Source: Paraburkholderia sp. (GTDB lineage: Bacteria; Pseudomonadota; Gammaproteobacteria; Burkholderiales; Burkholderiaceae). From it: a DNA stretch of 64,000 nucleotides. Each line of letters opens with the position of its first letter. Positions within the stretch are counted from its first letter, which is position 1. Below, in pieces: positions 1 to 8,989 of this stretch. The stretch spans positions 310,001 to 374,000 of the forward strand of contig SCRN01000040.1 in assembly GCA_004322045.1 (NCBI GenBank), in the 5' to 3' direction. Under the pieces are notes generated by a model. That model was not told the DNA's origin, did no database searches, and saw only the letters and a program-made list of their open reading frames with translations. A program made the position numbers and the translations under genes.

Positions 1-746
1 TCGCACGCGGGCCCCGCGGCCAATTGCTTGAGCGTGAACTCGCGCAGCCCGCGGTTCTCGTCGGCGGCCAACGCGAGCGCCGCGAGCGGCGCGCCGCCGG
101 CCTCGGCCAGCAGCGCGGGCGCATCGGCCACGCCTTGTTCGGCGAGCCAGGCGCGCGCTTGCTGCGCCGAAGGCGTCGACATCGGCCATTGCCGACAGCG
201 GCTGACGATGGTCGGCAGCAAACGGTCCACGCGCGCCGACACGAGCAGGAACACGACGCCGGCCGGCGGTTCTTCCAGCGTCTTGAGCAACGCGTTGGCC
301 GAGGCGGCATTGAGCGCGTCTGCCGGATAGACGAGCACGACGCGCGCGCCGCCTCGATGCGCGCCGATACCGCAAAAATCGAGCAACGCACGCACTTGCT
401 CGATCTTGATCTCCTTGCTGAGCGTGCGCGTTTTCTTGCCCTCTTCGCCCTCGGCCTTGTCATCGGCGCCGCCTGAAACCGCGCCTATCGCTTCGCCGGC
501 CAGCGCCTCGGGCAGTAAGGCCCGATAGTCGGGATGGTTGCCCTGCACGAACCAATTGCAGGCGACGCATTGGCCGCAGGGCTCGCCGTTGGCCGTCGGC
601 GCTTCGCAGAGCATGCCTTGCGCCAGATGCTGCGCGAAGCGCAACTTGCCGATGCCTGCCTGACCGTAAAGAAGCAAGGCGTGCGGCCATTGAGCGCGCA
701 AGCGCTGCAGGCGGTCCCAGTCGTCGTGCTGCCACGGATAGATCAT
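1..746 (-). CDS. holB: DNA polymerase III subunit delta' (partial, C-terminus outside window)
   Basis: This is the N-terminal ~248 residues of the clamp-loader subunit delta prime, which together with delta and tau/gamma opens the sliding clamp on DNA. It starts MIYPWQHDDW and carries a P-loop-like GQAGIGK, then a cysteine cluster (CEAP...CGQCVAC) typical of the zinc module of clamp-loader AAA subunits, and the sensor-type segment NALLKTLEEPP followed by SRCRQWP. The reading frame stays open to the window edge, so the stop lies beyond base 1. It follows tmk in the same direction with a 60-bp gap, the usual mltG-tmk-holB order. Identification is by motif and by neighbourhood. Confidence 0.93.
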   Translation of the reverse strand, partial: MIYPWQHDDWDRLQRLRAQWPHALLLYGQAGIGKLRFAQHLAQGMLCEAPTANGEPCGQCVACNWFVQGNHPDYRALLPEALAGEAIGAVSGGADDKAEGEEGKKTRTLSKEIKIEQVRALLDFCGIGAHRGGARVVLVYPADALNAASANALLKTLEEPPAGVVFLLVSARVDRLLPTIVSRCRQWPMSTPSAQQARAWLAEQGVADAPALLAEAGGAPLAALALAADENRGLREFTLKQLAAGPAC

Positions 747-806
747 CGTCGAACCTTCATGCGGGTGGATGCGGTCGCCTCACGTTGCGCGGTGCGTTCA
801 GAGCGT

Positions 807-1427
807 TCAGAGCGCATCGATGATCTCGCCGAGCACTGCCCGGATGCGTTCGATGCTTTGGGAGGCATCGACGATCGCAAAACGGTATGGCGCCTCTTGT
901 GCCCGGCGCAGATATTCGGCGCGCGTGCGAGCGAAAAACGCCTCCGTTTCGCGTTCGAACTTGTCGGGCGAGCGCGCCGCGCCGCGGCGGGCGCTAGCCG
1001 TGTCGGGCGGCAAATCGAACAGCACGGTCAGATCGGGCTCGAATCCGCCCTGCACCCAGCGCTCGAGCGTCTCGAGCTTGTCGCGGGGCAAGCCGCGGCC
1101 GCCGCCTTGATAGGCGAAGGTGGCATCGGTGAAACGATCGGAGAGCACCCAATCGCCGCGCGCGAGCGCGGGCTCGATGACCTGGGCCAGATGCTCGCGT
1201 CGCGCGGCGAACATGAGCAAGGCCTCGGTCTCGAGATCCATTCGCTCGTGCAGCAACAGTTCGCGCAGCGACTCGCCAAGGGCCGTGCCACCCGGTTCGC
1301 GCGTCGTGACGACGGCGCGGCCGAGGGCCGACACCTTGCGTTCGAGGCGCTCGCGAAACCAGGAAAGGTGCGTCGTCTTGCCGGCCCCGTCGATGCCCTC
1401 GAACGTGATGAATTTGCCACGCGCCAT
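807..1427 (-). CDS. tmk: Thymidylate kinase
   Basis: Phosphorylates dTMP to dTDP in the cytoplasm, the last step specific to dTTP synthesis. The 206-residue length is normal for the family. The P-loop is [12 protein letters not shown] near residues 8-19, the DR(Y/F) motif appears as [17 protein letters not shown], and TTREPGGT is the nucleotide-binding segment. The ATG directly abuts the mltG stop codon (TAA then ATG), so translation is probably coupled to mltG. holB follows 60 bp downstream. Confidence 0.97.
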   Translation of the reverse strand: MARGKFITFEGIDGAGKTTHLSWFRERLERKVSALGRAVVTTREPGGTALGESLRELLLHERMDLETEALLMFAARREHLAQVIEPALARGDWVLSDRFTDATFAYQGGGRGLPRDKLETLERWVQGGFEPDLTVLFDLPPDTASARRGAARSPDKFERETEAFFARTRAEYLRRAQEAPYRFAIVDASQSIERIRAVLGEIIDAL

Positions 1428-2528
1428 TTATTGCTGTCCTCGAATGTATTTGTCGACCGCTCGGTTGTGATCGCCGAGCGTTTCGGAAAAGACGCTGCTG
1501 CCGTCGCCGCGCGATACGAAATACAGTGCGCTCGTCTGCGCGGGATTCACCGCCGCCTGCAGCGATGCGATGCCCGGCAGCGCGATCGGCGTGGGCGGCA
1601 GGCCGCGGCGCGTGTACGTGTTGTAAGGTGTGTCGCTTTGCAAGTCGCGCTTGCGCAAATGGCCATCGTAGCTCGCGCCTAGGCCGTAAATCACGGCCGG
1701 GTCGGTCTGCAGCGGCATGCCGATGCGCAGCCGGTTCGCGAAGACGGCCGACACGAGCGGCCGATCGCCCGCCTTGCCCGTCTCCTTCTCGATCAACGAC
1801 GCCATGGTGAGCGCCTCGTATGGCGAACGATACGGCAAGCCGGGCACACGTGCTGCCCATGCGGCGCTCAGCCGTTGCTGCATCAGCCGGTACGCCCGCC
1901 GATAGACGTTCAAATCGCTCGTTCCCTTGTCGAACAGGTAAGTATCGGGGAAGAACAATCCTTCCGCGTTGGCGTTGGCGTTGGCGGCCTGCGGGTTGCT
2001 GACTCCGGCAGGTACGTCGGCTCCGGTGGCGCTGGGGGGGCTGGTGGTGCCGGGAGACCCCCCTGGCCCGCCAGCGCCGATGGCCGCGAGCAAGGCCGCG
2101 TCGTTCATGCCGGCCGTGTCATGCTTGAGCGCTGGGTTGGCGTCCATCTCGGCCCGCATGCGCTTGAACGTCCAGCCTTCGATCACCGTCACGACCGACT
2201 CGTTGACGTCCCCGAGCGCGAGCTTTTGCAGCACCTCGTAGGGGGTCACCCCGGTTTTGAACTCATAGTTGCCCGATTTCAGCCGGCTCTCCAAGCCCAA
2301 CAAGCGCGTCATGAGCACGAACGGATCGGCCTGGATCGGCACGCCGCCGCGCCGCAGTTGCGCCGCGACGCCGCGCACGGTGCTGCGCGGTTGGATGGTC
2401 ACATCGAGCGTCTGGGCGGCCAACGCGAGCGGGCGCGTGGCCCAAAAGTAGCCGCCCGCGGCGGCCGACGCGCCGAGCAGGATGGCAAACGCAACCCCGA
2501 AAACGAGGCATTTCTTCAGCAGGGTCAT
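1428..2528 (-). CDS. mltG: Endolytic murein transglycosylase MltG
   Basis: Inner-membrane lytic transglycosylase that cuts nascent glycan strands. I start it at the ATG giving MTLLKKCLVFG, which places the membrane anchor (residues 3-27) at the N-terminus; an in-frame ATG nine codons upstream (2555) is possible, and neither has a clear Shine-Dalgarno. A LysM-like part is followed by the YceG domain with FFPDTY and the catalytic glutamate in ASLIEKETG (about residue 247), then GLPPTPI near the end. Residues about 151-188 are a Gly/Pro/Ser/Ala/Asn-rich low-complexity insert just before FFPDTY. It leads the mltG-tmk-holB operon and is divergent from ygfZ. Confidence 0.95.
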   Translation of the reverse strand: MTLLKKCLVFGVAFAILLGASAAAGGYFWATRPLALAAQTLDVTIQPRSTVRGVAAQLRRGGVPIQADPFVLMTRLLGLESRLKSGNYEFKTGVTPYEVLQKLALGDVNESVVTVIEGWTFKRMRAEMDANPALKHDTAGMNDAALLAAIGAGGPGGSPGTTSPPSATGADVPAGVSNPQAANANANAEGLFFPDTYLFDKGTSDLNVYRRAYRLMQQRLSAAWAARVPGLPYRSPYEALTMASLIEKETGKAGDRPLVSAVFANRLRIGMPLQTDPAVIYGLGASYDGHLRKRDLQSDTPYNTYTRRGLPPTPIALPGIASLQAAVNPAQTSALYFVSRGDGSSVFSETLGDHNRAVDKYIRGQQ

Positions 2529-2606
2529 GCGCAACAAGGCTGGGATGGACCCCATATAATACTTGTTCGCCTAAGCCCAAGTCAGGATTGACTCGACACG
2601 AATTCC

Positions 2607-3656
2607 ATGAACCAACCAAACGCTGCCGTTTCCCCCTCCCCTGCGCCGTCGCGCCCCGCTCCCGCCGATTTCGATGCGGCGCTCTCGGGCGGCGCATTTG
2701 CGGCGCTCGACCAGTTCGGCGTCATCGAGGCGCTCGGCGACGACGCGGCGACATTCCTTCACGGACAACTCACGAACGACATCGAGCATTTGGACGCCGC
2801 CAGCGCCCGCTTGACCGGTTACTGCTCGCCCAAGGGCCGCCTGCTCGCGTCGATGCTGGCTTGGCGCACGCAAGGCGCGGTGCGCCTGCTCGTATCGAAG
2901 GATCTGACCGCGTCGGTGCAAAAGCGGCTCTCGATGTTCGTGCTGCGGGCAAAGGCGAAGTTGGCCGATGTGACCGATTCGGTTGGCGTCGTCGGCTTCG
3001 CGGGTGACGTGCGTGCGGCGCTCTCCGGTCTGTTCGATGCTCTGCCCGATGGCGTGCATGTGCACGTGGCGGGGCCGGCCGGATCGCTGATCCGCGTGCC
3101 CGATGCGCAGGCGCGCGCCCGCTATTTGTGGATCGGGCCGAAAGCGCTCGTCGATGCGCGCCTCGCCGGGCTCGAAGGCGAACTGGCGCGCGTCTCTCCG
3201 GCCGTTTGGGACTGGCTCGATATCCGTGCGGGCGAGCCGCGCATCACCGCGGGCGTGCTCGAGCAGTTCGTGCCGCAGATGGTCAACTTCGACGTGATCG
3301 GCGCCGTCAATTTCCGCAAAGGGTGCTATCCGGGGCAAGAGGTCGTCGCGCGCAGCCAGTATCGCGGGACGATCAAGCGGCGCACGGCGCTAGCCCATGT
3401 CGAGCGCGCCGCGACGCTTGACGCGGGCGCACTCGAGCAGCCGGTCGCGCCCGGCGTCGAATTGTTTCACGCAGCGGATCCGGGCCAGCCATGCGGCATG
3501 GTGGTGAATGCGGCTGCCGCGCCGAACGGCGGCTTCGATTTGCTGGCGGAGATCAAACTGGCGGCGCTCGAGGGCGGGGCCGTTCATCTGGGCGCCGCCG
3601 AAGGGCCGCAAGTCGTGTTTCAGCCGTTGCCTTACACGCTGCCGAGCGAGGTCTGA
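2607..3656 (+). CDS. ygfZ: Folate-binding YgfZ/GcvT-like protein
   Basis: YgfZ proteins are tetrahydrofolate-binding GcvT relatives that help maintain certain iron-sulfur enzymes. The signature KGCYPGQEVVAR is present, with the conserved cysteine, and the N-terminal GcvT-like half carries FLHGQLTNDI. Length 349 residues fits. The N-terminus begins with a short Pro/Ala-rich tail. It is divergent from mltG across a 78-bp gap and is followed 33 bp later by the NRDE gene in the same direction, probably one transcript. Confidence 0.93.
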   Translation: MNQPNAAVSPSPAPSRPAPADFDAALSGGAFAALDQFGVIEALGDDAATFLHGQLTNDIEHLDAASARLTGYCSPKGRLLASMLAWRTQGAVRLLVSKDLTASVQKRLSMFVLRAKAKLADVTDSVGVVGFAGDVRAALSGLFDALPDGVHVHVAGPAGSLIRVPDAQARARYLWIGPKALVDARLAGLEGELARVSPAVWDWLDIRAGEPRITAGVLEQFVPQMVNFDVIGAVNFRKGCYPGQEVVARSQYRGTIKRRTALAHVERAATLDAGALEQPVAPGVELFHAADPGQPCGMVVNAAAAPNGGFDLLAEIKLAALEGGAVHLGAAEGPQVVFQPLPYTLPSEV

Positions 3657-3689
3657 CCGGCCGTTTTCCGGACCTTCCTGCTACCTCAT

Positions 3690-4511
3690 ATGTGTCTGAT
3701 CGTATTCGACTGGCGGCCGGACGCCGACGATGGCGCCCTACTCACGCTCGCCGCCAACCGCGATGAATATTTTTCGCGGTTGAGTGCGCCGCTCGATTGG
3801 TGGCCCGACCAGGCAGGCGTGCTCGCAGGACGCGATCTCGTCGGCGGCGGCACCTGGCTCGGTGTCGCGCGCGACGGACGCTTCGCGGCGTTGACGAACT
3901 ACCGCGCCCCGCAGGCATGGCGCGCCGATGCCCCGACCCGAGGCACGCTCGTCGCCGGTTATTTGACCGGGCCGGCAGTCGCGCCGCTCGACTATTTGAA
4001 CGCCTTGGTCGGGCACGCCGCCTGCTATAACGGCTTCAATTTGATCGTCGGCGATTTGCTCCGGCGCGAACTCGCTTGGTATTGCAACCGGGCGGATCGC
4101 GCGCCGGCCTTGCTGCCCCCGGGCGCCCACGGCATCTCGAATGCCGTCCTCGATACGCCTTGGCCCAAGCTCGTGCGCAAACGAGCGCAACTGAGCGCGC
4201 TCGTCGAAGGCGCGCGCGCCCCTTCTCTCGAGGCGCTGGTCGAATTGATGCGCGACCCTCGCGTGGCCGCCGACGAGGCGCTCCCCTCCACGGGCATTGC
4301 ACTGGAGCGCGAGCGTGCGCTCTCGGCTGCATTCATCGAGACGCCCGACTACGGCACGCGCGGCACGACGGCGCTACGGGCAGCCATTGGCGGCGCGACG
4401 CTCGAGCTCGACATCGTCGAGCGCAGCGACGACGACGGTTCGCACCGTCTGACGCGCCCCGGCAACCATGAACGCCGGTTCGCGTTCGTCGCCAAGCCGT
4501 CGCCCTGCTGA
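3690..4511 (+). CDS. NRDE family protein (TANGO2-like)
   Basis: Begins MCLIVFDW and contains the family-defining AANRDEYF at about residues 21-28; Cys2 is positioned like the N-terminal nucleophile of Ntn hydrolases, although no bacterial activity is established for the family. WLGVARDGRFAALTNYR and HGISNAVLDTPWPK are further conserved blocks. Length 273 residues is typical. It follows ygfZ closely. Function remains unassigned; human TANGO2, a relative, is linked to heme or lipid handling. Confidence 0.88.
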   Translation: MCLIVFDWRPDADDGALLTLAANRDEYFSRLSAPLDWWPDQAGVLAGRDLVGGGTWLGVARDGRFAALTNYRAPQAWRADAPTRGTLVAGYLTGPAVAPLDYLNALVGHAACYNGFNLIVGDLLRRELAWYCNRADRAPALLPPGAHGISNAVLDTPWPKLVRKRAQLSALVEGARAPSLEALVELMRDPRVAADEALPSTGIALERERALSAAFIETPDYGTRGTTALRAAIGGATLELDIVERSDDDGSHRLTRPGNHERRFAFVAKPSPC

Positions 4512-4637
4512 GGCGACGAGCGAGGCGTCCGCTCCGATGCGGCTCCAACTTGCGGATGCAATCGTGAATGCCTGCATCGGTATCTCCACGTCGAATTGGC
4601 CATGCCCGAGCCGCAATGGCCCGAGCCGCCGAGCGGC

Positions 4638-5498
4638 TCAACGCTGCTCGGACGACAGCGGCAACGGATCAGTGGGGGCGCGTATTTGCTCGATCTCTTC
4701 GTGGCGGGCGCGCACGCTTGTCATGATGGCCGGATGCGTGACGACGTAAAAGCGATCGGCGCGCACCGCATCGTAGGCCGCCGCCGCAATGTCGGATGCG
4801 GTGAGCTTGCCGGAGCGTACCGCCCGACGAAGCTCCCTACCGGCCAACAACTGAGACGCGGTTGGCGGCGTTTCGTTGCGCCAGTGCGCGGGGCGCGAGC
4901 GCTCGGCTTCGGCGATACCCGTTGGAACGAACGCTGGGCACAGCACGGAGCAGCCGACAGGGGCGCCCACGCGACGCAGGTCGTGGTAAAGCGTTTCCGT
5001 GAGCGAGACGACGGCATGCTTGGACGCGTTGTAGACACCCATCGAAGGGGGCGAGATCAGCCCCGCCACCGACGCCGTGTTGACGATGTGCGCCGGTTCG
5101 TTTTGCCGGAGCATGATCGGCGTGAATACGCGCACGCCGTGCGCCACGCCCATGACGTTAACGCCGAACACCCACGACCAATCGTTCGCGCTCATTTCCC
5201 ACAGTAGCCCGCTCGCGCCCACGCCTGCGTTGTTGAACAGCAGGTGCACCTTGCCGTATGCCTCCAACGCGCGACGCGCCAGTGCTTCGACCTGGGTAGC
5301 GTCCGATACGTCCGTGGGCAAACCGATCACATCGGCGCCCGTCGCGGCCAGCGATTCGACGACATCGCTTATGGCATCGCCGTCGATATCGGCGAGCACG
5401 AGTTTCATGCCGAGCTGTGCGCCCTTTTGCGCGAAGGCGCGGCCCAAACCGCTGGCGGCGCCCGTGACGACGGCGACTTTGTCCTGGAAATCTTCCAT
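4638..5498 (-). CDS. SDR family NAD(P)-dependent oxidoreductase
   Basis: A classical short-chain dehydrogenase of 286 residues. The cofactor motif TGAASGLGRAF lies at residues 12-22, NNAGVG follows, and the catalytic set is Ser in TASVAG plus Y-x3-K in YNASKHAV. There is a ~35-residue C-terminal extension past the usual fold. A strong Shine-Dalgarno (GGGAGGA) sits 4 bases before the ATG. It is the distal gene of a leftward block with a CurA-type reductase, a PaaI-type thioesterase and a Dabb protein. Substrate is unknown. Confidence 0.9.
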   Translation of the reverse strand: MEDFQDKVAVVTGAASGLGRAFAQKGAQLGMKLVLADIDGDAISDVVESLAATGADVIGLPTDVSDATQVEALARRALEAYGKVHLLFNNAGVGASGLLWEMSANDWSWVFGVNVMGVAHGVRVFTPIMLRQNEPAHIVNTASVAGLISPPSMGVYNASKHAVVSLTETLYHDLRRVGAPVGCSVLCPAFVPTGIAEAERSRPAHWRNETPPTASQLLAGRELRRAVRSGKLTASDIAAAAYDAVRADRFYVVTHPAIMTSVRARHEEIEQIRAPTDPLPLSSEQR

Positions 5499-5549
5499 TT
5501 AGTCCTCCCTCTTGGCGCTCGGTTGGGACCGGTTGCCGCCCTGCGATCA

Positions 5550-6548
5550 TCAAGCGATCTTGACGAGCTGCTTGCCGAAATTCTTGCCGTGAAGCAGCCC
5601 GATCAACGCCTCGGGCGCGCGTTCGAGCCCTTCGACGATGCTTTCCCGGTAGTGCAGTTTCTTTTGCGCCACAAGCGACGCGAGCGTCGCTAGCGCCTCG
5701 GGCCACACGTCCAGATGTTCGGTGATGATGAAGCCCTGCACCAGCAGGCGCATCGTCAAAATGATCGACGGCTGCTTGAGCGGCACCGGCTGTCCGTCAT
5801 ATCCCGCGATCATGCCGCAGACCGCGATGCGGCCGAACGGGTTCATTCTCGCGAGCGTCGCATCGAGGATCTCCCCGCCCACGCTTTCGAAGTAACCGTC
5901 GACGCCATCGGGCGTAGCGGCTTTCAAATCGCGGTAGAGGTTGCCGGCCTTGTAGTCGACGCAGGCATCGAACCCAAGCTCATCGACGACGTAGCGGCAC
6001 TTGTCCGGACCGCCGGCTATGCCGACTGCGCGGCAACCCGCGAGCTTGGCCAATTGGCCGACCACGCTACCCACGGCCCCGCTGGCCGCGCTCACGACGA
6101 TCGTTTGCCCCGCTCGCGGCGCGATGATTTTGTTTAGGCCGTACCAAGCGGTCACGCCGGGCATCCCGGCGACGCCGAGATACGCCGTGAGCGGCACCTG
6201 CGCCCCCTCGAGCTTGCGCACGCCCGCACCATCGGAGTCGCAGTACTGCTGCCACCCGAACATGCCGGTCACCTTGTCGCCGACGACGAACCCGCCGTGC
6301 TTGGTCGCCACGACCTCGCCCACGGCGCCGCCTATCATCACTTCGTCCAGGGGTTGCGGTTCGGCATAAGACTTCGCCTCGTTCATGCGTCCGCGCATGT
6401 ATGGATCGATCGACAGATACAGGTTGCGTACGCGAAAGTGCCCTTGCGCCAACTCGGTGAGCGGAGCCTCTTCCAACCGAAAGTGGTCGGCGCGAACCTC
6501 GCCTTGCGGACGCGAAGCTAGGACGATGCGGCGATTTGTCTGAGTCAT
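5550..6548 (-). CDS. NADP-dependent oxidoreductase, CurA/leukotriene B4 dehydrogenase-like MDR
   Basis: A zinc-free medium-chain reductase of 332 residues, the class that reduces the double bond of alpha,beta-unsaturated ketones and aldehydes. Seen: RNLYLSIDPYMRGRM at residues 42-56, and the nucleotide-binding AASGAVGSVVGQLAKLAG around residue 155. No structural or catalytic zinc cysteines are present. A GAGGAA-like ribosome site precedes the ATG. Neighbours on the same strand are an SDR (51 bp downstream) and a thioesterase (upstream). Confidence 0.9.
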   Translation of the reverse strand: MTQTNRRIVLASRPQGEVRADHFRLEEAPLTELAQGHFRVRNLYLSIDPYMRGRMNEAKSYAEPQPLDEVMIGGAVGEVVATKHGGFVVGDKVTGMFGWQQYCDSDGAGVRKLEGAQVPLTAYLGVAGMPGVTAWYGLNKIIAPRAGQTIVVSAASGAVGSVVGQLAKLAGCRAVGIAGGPDKCRYVVDELGFDACVDYKAGNLYRDLKAATPDGVDGYFESVGGEILDATLARMNPFGRIAVCGMIAGYDGQPVPLKQPSIILTMRLLVQGFIITEHLDVWPEALATLASLVAQKKLHYRESIVEGLERAPEALIGLLHGKNFGKQLVKIA

Positions 6549-6616
6549 GGCAATTCCTCTTTCCGATTCGCTGGTGTAAGGGAATACGCGGCGACCGTGC
6601 GCACTGAGCGGTGAGA

Positions 6617-7138
6617 TCAGCCGTCGCTTGGACCGGGGTGGGCTCCGGGCGAGGGCCGCCTCTTCTGGTCGGCGATATCGCGCCCGACCGCGAGCCGCCG
6701 CATATATTTGAACGTGCCGAGCGCCTTGGCGACGAAGTGGCCGCCGCTGTCGCGCACCTCTCCCTCGCAGTAGGCCATCGTGCTGGAGCGATGCAGGACC
6801 CGGCCGAAGGCGCGCAACTCGCCACGCCCCGGCTGCATGAAGTTGATTTTCATCTCGACCGTCACGACGCCGACACCGTCATCGGCGAGGCTTCGAGCCG
6901 CCGTGGCGAGCGCGACATCGGCCAGCGTCATCGTCACGCCGCCATGGGCGACATGCCAAGTGTTCATCTGCTCATCGGTCAATGTGAGCGCGACTTCGCT
7001 CTCTCCGTTCGCCGCGCCGATCAACCGCACGCCGAGATGATCGACGAATGGGCTTTCTATCGTGCGCTCACGCGCCATCGCGGGTGAAACCTCGGGCGAA
7101 CCCGATTGAGCCGAGCTGGGTTGGCGTTCGGATGTCAT
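6617..7138 (-). CDS. PaaI-type hotdog thioesterase
   Basis: A 173-residue single hotdog-fold acyl-CoA thioesterase. The family motif is HVAHGGVTMTLADVALATA around residues 61-79, and KINFMQPGRGELRAFGRVLHRS follows the usual beta-strand pattern. Its start is 14 bp downstream of the Dabb gene stop, so the two are likely co-transcribed. Substrate cannot be read from the sequence. Confidence 0.86.
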   Translation of the reverse strand: MTSERQPSSAQSGSPEVSPAMARERTIESPFVDHLGVRLIGAANGESEVALTLTDEQMNTWHVAHGGVTMTLADVALATAARSLADDGVGVVTVEMKINFMQPGRGELRAFGRVLHRSSTMAYCEGEVRDSGGHFVAKALGTFKYMRRLAVGRDIADQKRRPSPGAHPGPSDG

Positions 7139-7151
7139 ACGCGGGCACGCG

Positions 7152-7454
7152 TCAAACCTCGTAATCGACGCACTGGCGCGATTCGCGCACGGCCGTGACG
7201 AACTGCTTCAATGCTTCGTGTTTCGGATGGACTTGATAGGCGTCGAGCGCGGCTTTATCGGCAAAATCGGCAACGAGCACGACATCGTAAGTCGATTCGA
7301 GCCCCGGCGCGGCGATGCCGACTTCGAGGTGCGAGATGCCCGGCACGATGTCGCGACAATCTTCGAGACGCGCCTTCAAGGCGGCTGCGTTCTCGGCCCG
7401 GCCCGCGCCTTCGGCCGTCTCTTTCAATTTCCACATGACGATGTGACGAATCAC
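7152..7454 (-). CDS. Dabb family (stress-responsive A/B barrel) protein
   Basis: A 100-residue ferredoxin-like Dabb domain beginning MIRHIVMWKLKE, with ISHLEVGI and YDVVLVADFADKAALDAYQVHPKHE, the hallmark half-barrel with the DAY..HP..H segment. These small dimers have varied or unknown roles in bacteria. It is followed 13 bp downstream by the thioesterase gene. The 183 bp upstream (7455-7637) hold no convincing gene. Confidence 0.88.
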   Translation of the reverse strand: MIRHIVMWKLKETAEGAGRAENAAALKARLEDCRDIVPGISHLEVGIAAPGLESTYDVVLVADFADKAALDAYQVHPKHEALKQFVTAVRESRQCVDYEV

Positions 7455-7637
7455 GATTTCAGCTCCTTCACGCTGCTATTGCCGCAATTTCGGCGGTAGC
7501 GACGGATGATACTCGCTTCGTTGGGCTCGGGCCGCCTGTCGAACGGCCAACGGCGGTCGCTTGCCGCCGCCTTCTTCGCCTGCAGAGCCGGGGCCTGCGA
7601 GCGCTGATTCCGGGCTTGCGCAGGCCGCCGCCGCACG

Positions 7638-8240
7638 CTAGGCGGCGATATGGTCTTCGGCGAACTTGAAGAAGAACCACTTGCGCTGCGCATTGCCGTT
7701 GGCGTCGTTGCCGTAGACGGCGAGCGCGCCGTCTTGGCGGGTGCGCGTGACGTTCAAGTGCGTTTCGTGAATGCCTTTGCCGTTCGGGCCGCCGTCGTCG
7801 AAGATCAAGCCATAGACGGCGACGAACGTCGATTGCGCGAATGCGGCCTCGAGTTGTTGCTGGATGCGCACGGCGCTGACTGGACTGAACATCGCGTCGG
7901 CCAGACCGATGCCGGCGTAGCTCAGCGCCGCGGCGGCAAACACGCCGTACTGCGGCGGGCCGAATGGCTCGTCGGGCGTTACGCCGACAGGATCGAGGTT
8001 TTCGGCGCCGATATACATCTCGATCGGCCGGCCGTCGCTCGATTGAATGTTGACGTCGGCCTGGTAGCGCAGGCCGTTGCCAATGTCGACGTAGAACTGC
8101 AGGTGCTCGCCGTTGCGGCCGACGATCTCGTGCTCCGTCGACGTCACCACGGTGCCGACGATGGCGGCGAAGCGTTCGGGCGTCGCCGCGGACGTCAGCC
8201 GGCGCGGTTCAAGGTAGGTGTGTTCGGTGAAGTAATTCAT
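7638..8240 (-). CDS. DUF2278 family (YukJ-like) protein
   Basis: A 200-residue protein of unknown function. The C-terminal segment GGPNGKGIHETHLNVT is the strongest family hallmark, and the N-terminal half shows the YQADVNIQSSDG strand pattern of DUF2278. No signal peptide or membrane segment is seen. A GGGAG ribosome site lies before the ATG. It ends on a KWFFFKF patch. Family assignment is from memory of the motif, so moderately sure. Confidence 0.72.
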   Translation of the reverse strand: MNYFTEHTYLEPRRLTSAATPERFAAIVGTVVTSTEHEIVGRNGEHLQFYVDIGNGLRYQADVNIQSSDGRPIEMYIGAENLDPVGVTPDEPFGPPQYGVFAAAALSYAGIGLADAMFSPVSAVRIQQQLEAAFAQSTFVAVYGLIFDDGGPNGKGIHETHLNVTRTRQDGALAVYGNDANGNAQRKWFFFKFAEDHIAA

Positions 8241-8295
8241 GCAAATCGCTCCCGTCGTTGCAATCGAACGCCGCGCCGTTCAGAGCGGTTCGGCC

Positions 8296-8928
8296 CTATG
8301 CCAGCGCCATCGCTTGCTCCGCGTTCATGCGCACCACCCCGGCCTCGCTCAACTGCCGCAATGCGCGTTCCAGCGATCCGTCCAGATCGATCGCGCGGCA
8401 GGCATCTTCGATCAACACGACGTGAAAGCCCGCCGCGCGCGCATCGAGCGCCGACCACGCGACGCAGTAGTCGGTCGCGAGCCCGCAACACCACACCCGT
8501 TTGACGCCGACTTCTCGGAGATAGCCCGCCAGCCCGGTCGGCGTGCGCCGATCCGCTTCGACGAACGCCGAATAGCTGTCGATCGCGCGCCGGTACCCCT
8601 TGCGAATCACGAGCCGAGCATGCTCGGCGTCGAGCCCCGCGTGAAACGCCGCGCCCGGCGTGCCCTGCACGCAGTGAACGGGCCACAGCACCTGTTCGCC
8701 ATAGGCGAGCGCGATCGTCTCGAACGGCCGGCGGCCGTCGTGATTGGCCGCGAACGAGACGTGATCGCGCGGGTGCCAGTCCTGCGTCAATACGACGTGC
8801 TCGAAACCGGTCGCAAGCTGATTGACGATCGGCACGATTTCGTCGCCCCGTGGAACCGCCAATTCACCGCCCGGCATGAAATCGTTTTGTACATCGACGA
8901 CCAGCAATACGTCTTCCTGTCCCTTCAT
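8296..8928 (-). CDS. pncA: Nicotinamidase
   Basis: Hydrolyses nicotinamide to nicotinate in NAD salvage. The catalytic triad is visible: Asp12 in VVDVQNDF, Lys in RKGYRRA, and Cys in GLATDYCVAWSA; metal-binding Asp/His lie in TQDWHPRDH. At 210 residues it matches the family. It sits between DUF2278 and an acyl-CoA ligase on the same strand, with ~60-bp gaps on each side. Confidence 0.95.
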   Translation of the reverse strand: MKGQEDVLLVVDVQNDFMPGGELAVPRGDEIVPIVNQLATGFEHVVLTQDWHPRDHVSFAANHDGRRPFETIALAYGEQVLWPVHCVQGTPGAAFHAGLDAEHARLVIRKGYRRAIDSYSAFVEADRRTPTGLAGYLREVGVKRVWCCGLATDYCVAWSALDARAAGFHVVLIEDACRAIDLDGSLERALRQLSEAGVVRMNAEQAMALA

Positions 8929-8989
8929 GAACGGCTGCCTCGCTTTGGTATGCGGCGTCGCAGCCGCCTGTCGATCATCGCACGATCAA

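Noticed and set aside
7451-7693. Small minus-strand frame in the gap upstream of the Dabb gene
   Set aside because: Overlaps DUF2278 and Dabb ends, Arg/Ser-rich composition and no ribosome site.
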